A DNA stretch of 64,000 bases from assembly GCA_009809945.1 (NCBI GenBank), contig WTPW01000199.1, positions 490,596-554,595 on the forward strand. The letters are read 5' to 3'. Position 1 is the first letter of the stretch; each line of letters begins with the position of its first letter. The notes below the pieces were generated by a model. That model was not told the origin of the DNA and made no database searches. It saw only the letters and a program-made list of their open reading frames with translations. Shown piece after piece: positions 11,414 through 23,224 of this stretch. The position numbers and the translations under genes are program-made. The DNA comes from Gigaspora margarita (taxonomy: Eukaryota > Glomeromycota > Glomeromycetes > Diversisporales > Gigasporaceae).

Positions 11414-12193
11414 CTAGATTTTCTTGTTGTACGCCAAAAGTCCCTGAAGGCCTTCCAGTCTTTTCCTGGTCTCTTTCTTGGTGAGTAGCATCTTTTCTAT
11501 GTCTAATAAAAGTCCATTCTGCCCTGTCGAATGTGCTAGTCCATTCCTTGACAAATTGTCTAACTGGGATTTCAATGCTATAGTTAAGCCATAATGGTTG
11601 GAAGATCCTTGCCATTGAGTCTTTTTCTGAGAATACGTTATTTCTGTATCACTTTTTTCTTCTTTGGCGATAGTATCTGCTCTTTCATTTAGGAGATCCC
11701 TGGAATGGGCTTTAACTTTAATAACCTCTACTTTCAGGTCTTTTGTTTTAATATTGTCTCTTATTTTTCCAACTATACCTCTATTTTTAACCGTGAACCA
11801 CTTACGGAAGGATTTTTTTCTTTCTAGATTTACTAGTATTTGCAATGCTGCTTGACTGTCCATGTATATTTTCACTTTGCTTCCTTGAGGCGTAACTAGT
11901 AAGGCTATCAGAATTGCTGCTAGTTCAACTATTGTCGATGAGAACCATCCCATTAATTTTCTTTTAATTTCATGAACTATTCTACTATTACTATCTATTT
12001 GCACTATACCATACCCTCTACTAAGTTCTTCTTCTGAATCTCCCCCAAGTGAGCCATCTGTATAGAATGTTATATTTTTTAGGATCATATTTTCAAGTAG
12101 AATAGCCTTAATCTCTTTTCTTTTTTGAGGGTTGAGAACTGTTTTGTATAACATTTCCTCCTCTAAACTCCTTATTTCTATACCGTTCTGCAT
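11414..12193 (-). pseudogene. LINE RNase H domain
   Basis: This is a single open frame of about 259 residues. RNase H motifs in order: FYTDGSLGG (first Asp), VELAAILIAL (Glu), IYMDSQAAL (second Asp), and KAHSRDLLNERADTIAKE (His, then the last Asp), so the catalytic DEDD set is present. It would remove RNA from the RNA/DNA hybrid during reverse transcription. The frame continues through a linker to 11414. This is the best preserved domain of the LINE. The upstream RT is frameshifted, so the domain is not expressed as part of a working polyprotein. Confidence 0.9.
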
Positions 12194-12559
12194 TACAACC
12201 TCTTGTTCTCTTGTTGGTATCTTACTTCTGATTTGAGTAACATCTTCAAGCTTCTTTTTTTCTATTAACAGGTCCCAGCCTTTGGGTCCCTATTTTATCC
12301 AAGAGCTGATATCCTGTATGTTTTTAGTGTTCAGCCTTAGAGTGCCATTGGTTTCTTTCCTATGTATTTGTATTCAGTTAGTGCTATCGGTAGTTCTGGG
12401 CCTGTTTTCTTTATCTTCCTCTTCCCATTCTGCTATATCTATGTTAGCACTAAGTTCCATTTTTCTTTCTACTCTTCCTAGTACTATCTGGTTGGATTCT
12501 TCATGGTGGCCGAGGACCTATTCTTTTTTGTTTCTTTTTTTTGAAATAGAACGTTTCTT

Positions 12560-13430
12560 TTCCATTATTCAGTTCTGGATCTTGCCAGCGTTTGCATACT
12601 GGGCTAGAACTTTTCTTGTTGAGGGGTCCTCTATGATTAAGGATTCCAACCTTTTGAACCAATTAGGAATCCAGCCTTTGGAGTTGAGGTTTCTTATATT
12701 CTTTAGTTAATGCCACGTTAACAGGGTGAAGTCATCACCTATGATTATCTGTTCTAGTGACCAAATTCCTAGGTTTCTCAAACTCTTCAAATTATCATTC
12801 CATTCATTCTCACTTAGTAAAGATTTTATTTTCTTTTTTTTGTTCCAATCATTCAATATCTTCCAGTCCTCTTCTACCAGACCGCTGTGTACTAATATTT
12901 TAATTCTTTTTGCCTCTAACAATATTGATGTATTTAGATTGCATGACCAATTTTGACATGCTATCTCTTTTTCTTCTAACCACCATATGGGGTCTGCTTA
13001 TACAAGGTCAAGTTGCGCTCCCATTAATCTTAGTCTTGTTATATCGTCTGCTAAGCCTAAGCTGTTAAGTCTCACAAACTACTCAGATATCATGTGCTCC
13101 AGGTTCTTTGCTAGAGCGATTTGGCTCTCATAATAATATTGTGAAAGATGTGCACATGGGCTGTAGATCTATCCACATCTGTCTTCCACTTGATTACCTG
13201 AATTATGGGCTTTAGATTATATCACACTCTTTTTTGGACAGCATGTGAATATTTAGTCTATATTCTAACCGTAGAAGGAGGATTTTGTTATTGATATATT
13301 TAGCCTGTTTGACTGATATACTCTTCTCTTTAATCAGGTTCGCCAGTTCTAAGAATTCTTTTCTTAACCTAGATTTATATATATTTCTGGCCCCTAAGAG
13401 GATGATCCAAATCCCCAGGTACCTGGTCAT
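12560..13430 (-). pseudogene. LINE RT thumb/connection region
   Basis: The minus-strand frame 13212-13430 starts MTRYLGIWI, the R-YLG-W motif typical of the palm/thumb junction of LINE reverse transcriptases, and continues with KQAKYINNKILLLRLEYRL. After a break, 12707-12922 carries KSLRNLGIWSLEQII and 12600-12680 encodes a short conserved stretch near the linker to RNase H. The frames are disrupted by several shifts between 13212 and 12922. Confidence 0.7.
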
Positions 13431-13599
13431 TTCCTTAGCTCCCTTTGCTATTATGTTGCTCTTTTCTTTCCGTAGGTAAATCTTTTTAGTAGAGCTTGAA
13501 TTTTTTGTATTAAATGTAATGAGTTCTGTTTTTCTCGTATTTAGTATTATACTGTTAATATCAAAAATTCTTTGGCAATGCTTACTATCTTCTGAAGAT

Positions 13600-14241
13600 C
13601 ATTCTGTGAATTAGCAAGAAGGACCATGTTATCTGCATATAATATACAGACCACTGTGACTTTTCTGTCTTGTATTATGTTCTGCGATGGGTTTGTTGAC
13701 CATTGCACCTTTAGGACTGCTCCTAGTCCTATTTGTTGTAAGTAACATAACAGGGGTCAAAATAGATTCTCCATAGTAAAGAGGACACCACTTCTCCCTG
13801 ATCAATTCCTTCAGCAGCTTGAAAACTTTCTGTGAGGCCATGCTTGGTTATGATTTGAATATATCTATCCTTGAAGAGGTTTATTAGGAGCCCAATTAAA
13901 TGAATAGACATTTTAATTCTTAAGAGTGCTGCTTCCAATTCCTTGAGCAAGACGCTATTAAATGTCTTTTTGATGTCCAAGAACAATGACCAAAGCTCCC
14001 AGTTACTCTCCTGAGCTCCTTCAATTATCCCGTTGATAATGTGGATGGGGTCTAAGGTGCTTTCTCCATTCAGGTCTGCAAAGTTAGGTCCTTTCAAGAT
14101 TCTGTGTTCGATTAAAATTTCACTCATCCTTTTTTGTAGAATTCTAACATAGCACTTTTGTGCTGCTTCTAATAGCATAATTGGACGCATACTCTGCAAG
14201 ATAAGATCCCACTCTGCCAACTTGGAGATTGGAAAAATCAT
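13600..14241 (-). pseudogene. LINE reverse transcriptase core, catalytic site changed
   Basis: Non-LTR RT blocks are readable. RPIMLLEAAQKCYVRILQKR is block 1/2. LDIKKTFNSV replaces the usual LDxxKAFDSV (first catalytic Asp of block 3 region retained in LDI). GIDQGEVVSSLLW stands for GI.QGEVLSPLLW. After a frameshift, YADN at about 13636-13650 replaces YADD. The YADN change would remove one of the two catalytic aspartates. Function in the family: target-primed reverse transcription. The combination of shifts and substitutions makes it inactive. Confidence 0.85.
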
Positions 14242-15106
14242 TTCAATCTTCTATTTTCTTGAGTATATTCCTTCTCTTATGATCTTGTTGAACATATCTA
14301 GCAGATATCGTTTTATTGTTTTTCTGATTGCTTTTAGAATTGTGTACCCAATTCCAGAAAGTTCAGGGACTGATGAGTTTTTGGTTTGTACTATAATTTC
14401 CCCCCAATCTTGTACCAACTTTTCTGGATCCAGTCTTTGGATTTGTATTCTTCCTACCAGTATGTATTTGCTTCAACCGTAGATCCTTTGTTCGCGTTAT
14501 ATTGGCTATAGAAGTAATCTTTTACCTCCTTCTTAACTTCATCTGGTTTATATATTACATGATCCCGACTTGTTAGTCTTATTGTCTGGTCATTACTGTC
14601 TATGCATTTAACTCTTTCAATCTGTATTCTTTTTCAAGGTCTTTCCAGAATACTATTTAGCATACGTCTTTCCTCTTTGCTAGTCATGCCGAGCCTTCTC
14701 TCTACATAGCCTCTACTTTCTTGTTCCTTGACCTTTCAGAGCTCTGTTATCATCTTTTTTTCCAAGATCTTGATCCATGCTTTAGTTTCGTCTACCTACT
14801 CGATTGACCAATGGGTTTCTAGCTTCAGAATTGTTGCTTCATTGTGGTTGTTGGTCCTAGATATAAGTTTGTTTTCTTCTATAGCTTCCTGTGTATCAAT
14901 TTCTATATCTATGTTCTGTGTTGCTCTTCTTGTAAGTTTTTGTAGGGCCTTTATCCATCTATATCTGGGGTTCCATATCACCACTATTTTCTTTTCTTTT
15001 GTGATATTTTTAATCTTTTTCCAGGGTTAAGTCTTACTTGCCGCTTTGTTGATCTATTCTACTATATTCTCCCAGTAGGTATTTATTTTCGCTTCCCCTA
15101 ATATCT

Positions 15107-16011
15107 CTATATCATCTGCACGAGCCTCCTTCTTTGACTTATTAATATTTTTTTCACATAGAACTCGGATAACCTCTCAAAGTTTTTCCAATCTTCTTTG
15201 CTTGCTTTATCATACATATATATCTTTCTTCCCTGTGTGTTCACATTGTTGATACTATTTCTGGGTCTTGTTTCTAGTAGAGGTTTGGTAAAATGTCTAC
15301 CCAAATCAATTAGTAATCACTTCCAGTACAAAGCTCCATCTTCTCAATGTCACTGTCATATACAAGGCTTTTTAGATCATTGTCTACCCAGATATAGTCT
15401 ATTCTAGAGCTTAATTTCCCGTTTGTTCACGTGAAGTTTGTAGTGAGAGAATTAATTATCCTGTATGTATCAATGAAGCCAATTCTTTTAAGCCATTTAC
15501 TAAGAGAGGAATTCATATATCTTTCTGTATTGCTCTCATCTAAAAGATCTTGTTGATTCTCTCTTGTGTTAAGGTTTCCTCCTATTATTATTCTAGTATT
15601 GAGACTTTTTTTACAGTGGTCGAGAAAGATTCTTCGCTGTATTTCTCTTTGTGCTTCAGGATCATTAGGAGGCATGTAAATGATCCAGATAATAAATTTT
15701 ATACCTTTAAAGCAAAAGACACATCTTAGCAAGTATGTGTCGGGTGTACTAAATTCTGCTAAGTGCTTGTGCCAATTTTTGTGGATGAGAATTGCAACCC
15801 CTGAGCCTTTTTTTTTTGTAATTACTTTGCGAGTGCAATATATTTTGTAGTGTTTAAGGTCTATTTTGTTGTAAGAAGGCTCTTTATCCCTCAAGTTGGT
15901 CTCTGACAATCCTATTATATCATAATTCTCTTGGTATCCAAAGTCTATTAATTCCTGTAATTTATATATATTGTCTCTAAGTCCATTAATATTATGAAAC
16001 CCTAACTTCAA
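15107..16011 (-). pseudogene. LINE endonuclease (exonuclease-endonuclease-phosphatase fold)
   Basis: The frame 15427-16011 shows the EEP signature motifs: LGFHNINGLRD (N-terminal Asn), DIIGLSETNL (catalytic Glu), SGVAILIHKNW, and IIGGNLNTREN where GDFN is expected. After a shift, SSRIDYIWVD at about 15385-15415 and a following GSDY-type motif mark the C-terminus. A further frame (15107-15304) runs on toward the RT. The enzyme would nick target DNA to prime reverse transcription. The GDFN to GGNLN change affects a core residue, so activity is unlikely even without the frameshifts. Confidence 0.85.
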
Positions 16012-16546
16012 AAAGTCTCTATTAATTTCCTCTAGTTCTTTCTTGAGTTGCTAACCCTTCACTTCCAGTAGCAGTTAGTTCAACTAGGGTGCCCGTTAGG
16101 ATCGATTTGGAGGCATTACCTTTCTCTCCAATTTGATTCGGTCCATATGAGCTATTAATTTCTCTAGGATGTTACTTTTTGTTTTAAGTATCGATTTACC
16201 GAAGGTTTGAGGTGTGTAGGTTTTCTCTTGTTTTCTTTTTCTTTCAGTTTTCTTTTGGAGGTCTTTTTTGTTATCTCTACTTGGATATTTGCCTTTTCTG
16301 TTTTGTGAGTGTGTGATAGGGTGTTTCTCCAGGGTCTCTCTGTTCTCCATCTATCTTTTGAGTAAGAATTTGCGAGGTCTCTTATTTTTCCAAATTGGTT
16401 GTCTACCCACTATAATCACGTGTTATAGTAATATATCATTTTGTTAAGTGCTTGGGCAAGGTCGTTTCTTGACTTGAAGTAAATTGTTGCTCTTTCTTTC
16501 TGGTTTCCATTGCTATTCATACTAATATGTACTGCTTTAGCCTTAA

Positions 16547-17923
16547 TTAACTTAAGCTATCTGAGGAGTGCACTCTTTGTTGCTGTTTTCGTAAGTTGCA
16601 AATTGATGCTCTATATTCTTTTCTTTCATTGAGTATCTCATCTTTGAATTTTCCTGAGGTAATTCTAAGCATTTTGCCTCTTTCTAGATGCACAGACCAG
16701 CTTTTTCTGAGTGCGTAGTGCCTTGAGTTATTTATAGTATCGATTTTAATGAATGCTGCTTTGGTTTTGCCTAAGTATTTCATTTTTTCTATGTGTGCTT
16801 TGCCGTAGTAAGAGAGGCATTTTTTAATCATATAAGCTCGGTGTCTCCATAGGTATATCCAAAACTGTAAAGCTATATATTCTTTGTTGTATGTTTTGTT
16901 TTTTTACAAAGAAGGACTTTGAGTTTGCTGGTGCCCATGTTGAACTGTAGATATTAACCTTATTGGTTTTGTTCCTCTTGTTCCTTATGCTTCTTGTTGT
17001 CGAGTCCCCCTCTATATATGACCCTGTTTCTGTTAGGATGTCTGTAATGTCATTAGTTTTTCTTTTAGTTGGGGGTAGTTAAGGGTTCTGCTCTATTGTC
17101 GAGGTGGACATTTCTTCCATATTACAAGTGTTCTTTATTGTTGTTTGTAAAATGCATTTGTTGTCCTCAGTTTTATATGTGGCTTTTCCATTCATGAGAA
17201 AATTGGATCTTTGTGACTCAACACCAGTGTTATAAATTCAAAAAATTTTTATTCGCGCAAACAAAATAAAATGCACAAAAAAAAAATTTATACGCACGTT
17301 ATATATACGCAGAGCCCTGTTATACGTGCAAATTTAAATTTATGTGTGCTGAGCCTACTGCGCGAATCCAATTTACATCACTGCTCATCACTTGCAAGAA
17401 TTTCTTCCATTCCATAATCCAACGTGCCACATTCTTGATCTAACATGATTTTTTTACTTTTGTATAAAGCTGTTCCTAATTCCTGTTTCTAAGTTTTTGT
17501 ACTATCTTGTTTGCATGTAGTTTCTAAAACCTCTTTGGTTAGATCAGGTTTAGTTGTGTTATCACTTTTTGATTCTGACTGATCCATTGTGACCTTTGTT
17601 CGAGCATCATCCACCTTGTGTTTTTGTAGGGAAGAATTTTTCTTATTATTAATAAATTGTAGTTCGAACTTCGATAGATCTTGTTCCATGAATTTTTGCT
17701 CGTCTTCTGATATTTCTTGATTTGTTGACTGCTTATAGCTGATGTAGTCATGACTTTCTATAATTTTTCTTATAACCATTACTAGACTTGGGTTATTTAA
17801 TCCTATCCATAATGCCACTTTTTTGTCTTTCTTAAGGACATCCTGGTTGCGTTCTATGAGTGACTCCGCTATTTGAGGGTATTTTCTCTTGAAGAAGTTT
17901 TTGTTTACTGCTAGTGTACTCAT
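16547..17923 (-). pseudogene. LINE ORF1-like (gag) protein, fragmented
   Basis: The frame 17489-17923 starts MSTLAVNKNFFKRKYPQIAE and is acidic/lysine-rich. Frame 16547-16831 contains MIKKCLSYYGKAHIEKMK, KTKAAFIKI and the WSVHLERGKMLRITSGKF motif, with the spacing of an RNA-binding (RRM-like) ORF1 domain. A basic linker at 16096-16350 leads into the endonuclease. The middle is broken by stops and by the 159-bp hAT-type MITE at 17225-17383. Role in the family: RNA-binding chaperone of the element RNP. The RRM assignment is by motif resemblance only. Confidence 0.65.
17225..17383. mobile_element. hAT-type MITE (159 bp) inside LINE ORF1
   Basis: The ends CAGTGTTATAAATTC and CAATTTACATCACTG are inverted repeats beginning CAGTG. 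The flanks CTCAACAC (17217-17224) and CTCATCAC (17384-17391) form an 8-bp target duplication with one mismatch. TIR start and TSD length are those of hAT elements. It has no coding capacity. Confidence 0.8.
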
Positions 17924-18329
17924 GTTTCTTCTAGAATGTTCTTTGGGTTATCATATACTATTATAGTTGTTGTATTAACCTATCCGAATCTGTGGTCTAG
18001 ACTAGGGTTCCTCTAACTACCACGTGTCAAGTGTTGTTGTTTGTTGATATGTTGCTTTTGCCTACATGTTTGTTTGTTTACTTTTACAGATCGATTACGT
18101 AAGCAATTAGTGATCTGTGTTACAGGGTGTTTTGTATTACCAAAAAGTTGTAAAAATTTTTTCAAAAAATTTTACATGAAGGAGATTTAACTAAAAATCT
18201 AGAAGGTGGTGGCTTTTCTGGAGGAGTGTTTTTAAGAAACTCCTGCTTAATCTTTAGCTTGTATGTTTTATCTTAGACAAGGTTCTAGTATTGTCTAAAA
18301 GGACTGTGTTTTTTTATTTATTATTATTA

Positions 18330-19410
18330 TATATTATATTTTAAATTAAATAATCAATATTTGCAAGTTTTCGCAATTTAATATAAAATTATTTATTTAT
18401 TTATTATTATTATATATTATATTATATTACATATTTTTATTATATATTATTATAAAAAAAAATGAAAAACCAAAAAATAACCCCTCAAAAAAAAATAATA
18501 AAAAAAACAAAACTGAAAAAAATAGTAATAATTTTTAACTACTTTTGTACTTCGTCATATCTACTACTTCTTGCAAAGTGTCAGAGAAGTTAGAGTTGGT
18601 GTTCTTGTAAGTACCAGAAAAGTCAGATCATTTTCTTGCAAAGTTTCAAAGAAAGTCAGGAATAAATAAAATAAAATTAAAAAATAAGTAAAAAACAAGA
18701 AAAACAAACAAAAAATAAAAATGTAAACAAACTAAATAAAAAAAACGAAGCTCCAAATCTCTATTTCTAAAGTAAGAGTTCATTTCTTGCAATTCAGAAA
18801 TCATTGAAGGTTTTTGCAATGTGCTAAAATAAATTAAAAAATAAAAATTAAAGAAATAAGTAAAAAGAAAACAAACAAAAAAAAAACAGAATATAAGCAA
18901 ACTGAATAAAAAAAAATATAAAACCCCAAATCTCCATTTTTCTGATATAGAGTTCGTAATAGAATTACTGAAATCAAGTTGTATATATTTTTGCAAAGTG
19001 GCGGAAAAGTTTGGGTTTGCTTGCAAAGTGTCAAAAAAGCCTAGGTTATTTTTCTTACAAAGTGCTAGACTATTAAAAAAAAATAAAAAACAATAAAAAA
19101 CAAAAACAAAAAGAACAAAAAATGTTAAATAAAAATAAATAAAGCACTAACTAAACCTTTATTTCTTTAAAGAGATGTTCTTGAAAATTTACAAATTGCT
19201 AGAGAAAGCAATTGTGTGTTCTAGCAAAGTTTTGGAAGGCTGAGTTGGCTTGCACAAAGTGGTAAAAAGTTGTTGGATTTCTTGTAAAGTAGTAGGAAAT
19301 TTAGGGTTGGTGTTTTTGTAAAGTGTAGAAATAAAATAAAAAAAATTAAAAATAAATAAATGAAAAAAATGAAAAAACAAAATGAAACTAAACAAATCAA
19401 GAACTCTTTC
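18330..19410 (-). repeat. Truncated copy D of the 1.9-kb element (reverse)
   Basis: Repeated units such as ttgcaaagtg.caga.aagt, separated by A-rich runs, are the reverse complement of the ggcactttgcaagaac-rich middle of copies A-C. The junction side (gcaagttttcgcaatttaatataaaatt near 18363-18390) also matches. Terminal inverted repeats were not found, so it is truncated. Two hydrophobic minus-strand frames here are composition artefacts. Confidence 0.6.
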
Positions 19411-19419
19411 CACCGATCC

Positions 19420-20250
19420 CTCGTACCAAAAATTTCAAGACAACCGATCTATGAAAACTTTATATTTAATACATAAAATAGTAAATTGGCTCTACCAAAT
19501 AAAGCCTACAGTGAGCGGCACTTGTCGTTTAGAGGTAAAGTTCATAGACTACCTGCCAACAAGCTTAGAGTTTATCACTTACCATTAGTAGACCTCTTGC
19601 TTGGCACTATTGAGCGAAGAAGTAGTGGGCACCGACCTAGAGTTTAGTTTTGAGATGTGTTATTATGTTGAGCGTAACTCCTACCTACTCCTTTATATTT
19701 GGTACTTTTCTCTTATCTCTGGCCTTTTTCTCATTGCTTCTTGGAATTTTCAAAATTTCGACAAAAAGTGGGGAATCTGGCTTACCCCCTCCAAAAGTTC
19801 AGCAGTGTTTACCTTTCCAAATTGGGATAACGCCTACCAAATTGGATCAAGTCACGAGGGCGTTTTGGATTCATCTAAAACAAACAAGGAATGACACGTG
19901 AACACATAGTAACCGAACCAAAATGAAATTTCTTCTGACGCATCCTGACACTGGCGTAGTTTTAGTTTTAGCGTATTGCCTTTCTATCGCTTATTCTCTA
20001 TATGTAAATATAGTACTTTGGTAAAGCTAAATGCTTTACGCAGTCTATATAATTTTTAAATTAGTTCTTATGAACGATGTCAATTTTATTTTCTTTTTCT
20101 TTTGTTTTTGTTTTGTCTATTCTCATTTTATATTTGGTTGTAGTTGGATTTCATATTGGTTTTGTAGTATTACCCCCTTTTATATTTCCTTTTCTCTTTC
20201 TAAGATATTTGTTATTCGTATGGGCTTGGATTGAATTTTCCTTGTCCTAG
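19420..20250. other. Balanced-composition segment of unknown nature
   Basis: GC is clearly higher than in the flanks. The frames at 19601-19901 carry a hydrophobic stretch (LLSLAFFSLLLGIF), but two overlapping frames of similar length compete and no domain is recognisable. It lies just upstream of a plus-strand LINE 3' end, so it could be element-derived. Confidence 0.3.
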
Positions 20251-20259
20251 AGGCTAGGT

Positions 20260-20597
20260 AAGAAAGAACAAGAGAAAGTTGGTAATGTTGACAAGCTTTC
20301 TGTAACGTTAGGAGAAGAAAGAAGATAGGAAGACAATTGTAGCTTGTCGTAGAAAGGGGAAGACCTTTTTATTCTGGCTTTAAGTAGCTAGACGAGCGAT
20401 TTATTCCCATACCAATTTGGTATCGGTATAGTGCAGCAGGCCGCACTTATGTATCCGGGTACTTAGGTACTGACTGAGATGGCAGAGTGATGCTAAACTT
20501 AAGTATTAATTAGATGTTATATAGGTACATATGTAAATACAAGCAAATTAATAAAGTATTAGCGTGGCTGCTTAAGTTGGAAAAAAAAAAATATGTA
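20260..20597 (+). mobile_element. LINE 3' end (C-terminal remnant, 3' UTR, A-run)
   Basis: VERGRPFYSGF then a stop (about 20358-20393) parallels GGRPFYYGL at the end of the LINE at 63.4 kb. The 3' UTR (gatgctaaacttaa, aataaagtattagcgtg, ctgcttaag) aligns with the reverse complement of 63240-63360. It ends in an A-run directly before the assembly gap. Confidence 0.75.
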
Positions 20598-21315
20598 NNN
20601 NNNNNNNNNNNNNNNNNNNNNNNNNNNNNNNNNNNNNNNNNNNNNNNNNNNNNNNNNNNNNNNNNNNNNNNNNNNNNNNNNNNNNNNNNNNNNNNNNNNN
20701 NNNNNNNNNNNNNNNNNNNNNNNNNNNNNNNNNNNNNNNNNNNNNNNNNNNNNNNNNNNNNNNNNNNNNNNNNNNNNNNNNNNNNNNNNNNNNNNNNNNN
20801 NNNNNNNNNNNNNNNNNNNNNNNNNNNNNNNNNNNNNNNNNNNNNNNNNNNNNNNNNNNNNNNNNNNNNNNNNNNNNNNNNNNNNNNNNNNNNNNNNNNN
20901 NNNNNNNNNNNNNNNNNNNNNNNNNNNNNNNNNNNNNNNNNNNNNNNNNNNNNNNNNNNNNNNNNNNNNNNNNNNNNNNNNNNNNNNNNNNNNNNNNNNN
21001 NNNNNNNNNNNNNNNNNNNNNNNNNNNNNNNNNNNNNNNNNNNNNNNNNNNNNNNNNNNNNNNNNNNNNNNNNNNNNNNNNNNNNNNNNNNNNNNNNNNN
21101 NNNNNNNNNNNNNNNNNNNNNNNNNNNNNNNNNNNNNNNNNNNNNNNNNNNNNNNNNNNNNNNNNNNNNNNNNNNNNNNNNNNNNNNNNNNNNNNNNNNN
21201 NNNNNNNNNNNNNNNNNNNNNNNNNNNNNNNNNNNNNNNNNNNNNNNNNNNNNNNNNNNNNNNNNNNNNNNNNNNNNNNNNNNNNNNNNNNNNNNNNNNN
21301 NNNNNNNNNNNNNNN
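20598..21315. other. Assembly gap (718 N), flanked by homopolymers
   Basis: Unknown sequence. The left edge follows a LINE A-run and the right edge is a run of 22 T, which suggests assembly failed between poly(A)/poly(T) tails. Reading frames that cross the gap are meaningless. Confidence 0.95.
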
Positions 21316-21440
21316 TTTTTTTTTTTTTTTTTTTTTTACCCAATAACAGGTCAAAACACTATGTAATCATTAAAGATCTGTTAATTGTTATATATTATTT
21401 CAAATAATTCTGATTATAATTGATTTATAGATATATGAGA

Positions 21441-21679
21441 GTGAGTCAGTAAAAAAGGAACACATTTTTTCTAAGTAGAAGTTTTCTTGACTTTAAGCTT
21501 AAATATCTTAACAACTATCTTAATAAATTTAATAATTTTTTTTATTTTAATTCTATATAATTTCAAGATTAAAATAAAAAATTTTTTAGCAAATTTGATT
21601 AAATAGTTGTCAAGATATTTTAACTTAAAAATTAAAAAAATTTTACTAAAAATGATTTGTCCCTTTTCTACTGACTCAC
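21441..21679. mobile_element. MITE (239 bp) with GTGAGTCAGT termini
   Basis: The left end GTGAGTCAGTAAAAAAGGAA and the right end (reverse complement GTGAGTCAGTAGAAAAGGGA) are near-perfect inverted repeats. The interior is AT-rich. A diverged relative sits at 4611-4792. The target duplication is not certain. Confidence 0.8.
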
Positions 21680-21839
21680 CCCTATATAATGATTTAATAT
21701 AGAAAATGATATATATTGATTTAGATATATATATCAATTTTTATCCAATTAATTGATATATAATGATATTTTATAATCAATATAAAATGATTAAGTGTTA
21801 TATATTGATCAATATCTATATATAAAATTTGTGGATGCT

Positions 21840-21995
21840 AATTAAATTTGTTATACAATGTTCTAAATCCCCATCTTTTCATGGTATTTTAGTTCCTTAA
21901 TCAGCTAGCTTTTTTTATTTTGCCTTTGGAAGGAATTAAACTGGTAACCTTGCAATTTGTATTCTTGGAGCATAACTGCTATACTATTAGCTTAG
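21840..21995 (-). repeat. SINE 5' fragment (minus strand)
   Basis: On the minus strand it reads GCTAATAGTATAGCAGTTAT then CAAATTGCAAGGTTACC..., the tRNA-like head of the SINE family. A piece of the body containing ctagctgattaagg follows. Confidence 0.6.
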
Positions 21996-22149
21996 ATGAC
22001 TCATTTGGCAATTCTTTTAATTTAACAACTCTTTATAATAAAACATTTTGGGGCTCTTTTTTTAGCAAATCTTTGAATTTTTGATAAATATAATAATAAA
22101 TATTGCATGTTAATAATTATAAGTATTAAATAATTTTTTTGAATTTTTA

Positions 22150-23220
22150 AAGTATCAATTATACTTTGTTAATTTATTAAAGGAATTCTATTTCTACTAT
22201 AGTTATACAAAAATTTCTATTTTTAGAATTTAATACCTAATTTAAAACTAATAAGTAAATCTTTTTTTGGCTCCTAGTTAAAGTTGTAAAGCTTATTTTT
22301 CTAATTCTAATAGTAGTTAAATTATCAAATCAGTTCAGTGAATCCCAAAATACTTAAAATCAAAGAAGAGAACATAACGATTGGCTAATTTACTGTTATA
22401 CAAGCTATTAATTTTCTTTTATATATATTTGAAAAGTTTTTTGGTGTAATAAAAAATTTTACTAAAAAATAATAAATTTGTTTTAAGAAACTAGCATTTT
22501 TTTGTACCAAAGAACAAGTTTACTTAAAAGCACAAGTCAATTATGATAATAAAATTCTGCTTAAATTACAATTTTTCATTTTATATCTTTTTTCTAACTT
22601 TCTTTATATATGTTTTGAAAAGTTATTTTTATTGTTGCAAAAATTTTTACTAGAAAAATAATAAAACTTATCTTAAGAAACTAGCATTTGTTTGAGCCAA
22701 AGAACAAGTTTACTTAAAAGCCCAAAATCAATTCTAATAGGACCCCAGACATCTAGTACTGAGGTTATGCTTAATTTTTTTTTAGCAAAAACCCTAAAAT
22801 TTGAGAAGTAAAAAAACAGGTTTTGGCAATTATCTTGGCATCCAGTGGCCCAATTTGAATAAACTTTTTCTTAAAATGAAGTTCTTAGTAAGGTACATAT
22901 AACAAAAAAAAAAGTTCAATTCTGATCACTAGATCAAAAGTTATTTAAACAAATGTATTTTGTCATTTTCAGCAAATTGGACCAAAATTGGCCAAAATCC
23001 AGTTATAACCTATATGAGAGATGTCTGGGGTCCTATTCTGATAATAAAATCCATACAAATTATGATTTTTTTATTTGATAGCATTTTTCTAGTGCTTTGT
23101 GTAATAGAGAATTTGCTGATTCTTATATTTTCTTCTTTTATCCCAAGTATCTTAGAATCTACTTGGCTGATTTTGATAGTTTAACTACTATTAGAATCAG
23201 AAAAATGAGCTCTACAATAT
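22150..23220. repeat. Dispersed foldback-type repeat (relative of 55.3-56.1 kb)
   Basis: Blocks such as aaactaataagtaaa.ctt, aaagaagagaacata, aagaaactagcattt.ttt and agaacaagtttactta occur here and at 55360-55860. Within this copy the aagaaactagcattt block occurs twice (22487 and 22676). The end (23100-23220) contains the inverted counterpart (attagaatcagaaaaatgagctcta). It is non-coding; the frame at 22960-23184 is in the repeat. Confidence 0.55.
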
Positions 23221-23224
23221 TTAA

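Larger units (their letters stand above)
10430..18010 (-). mobile_element. Near full-length, decayed LINE retrotransposon
   Basis: On the minus strand, domains appear in the order ORF1-like, apurinic-type endonuclease, reverse transcriptase, RNase H and a zinc-motif tail, ending in an A-run (poly(T) at about 10415-10436 on the plus strand). Span is about 7.5 kb. Its tail protein and 3' UTR resemble those of the LINEs at 63235-64000 and 20260-20597, so one family is present at least three times. Multiple frameshifts and stops show it is dead. The many plus-strand open frames across it are shadows. The exact 5' end is uncertain (somewhere near 18.0-18.3 kb). Confidence 0.85.

Noticed and set aside
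10784-15407. Plus-strand frames across the LINE (for example 12282-12710 and 14728-15030)
   Set aside because: Shadows of the minus-strand LINE coding regions, Ser/Phe/Leu-rich with no motifs.
20510-21407. Reading frames of 250-300 codons across the first N gap
   Set aside because: They consist of N-derived unknown residues plus homopolymer Lys or Phe; not genes.
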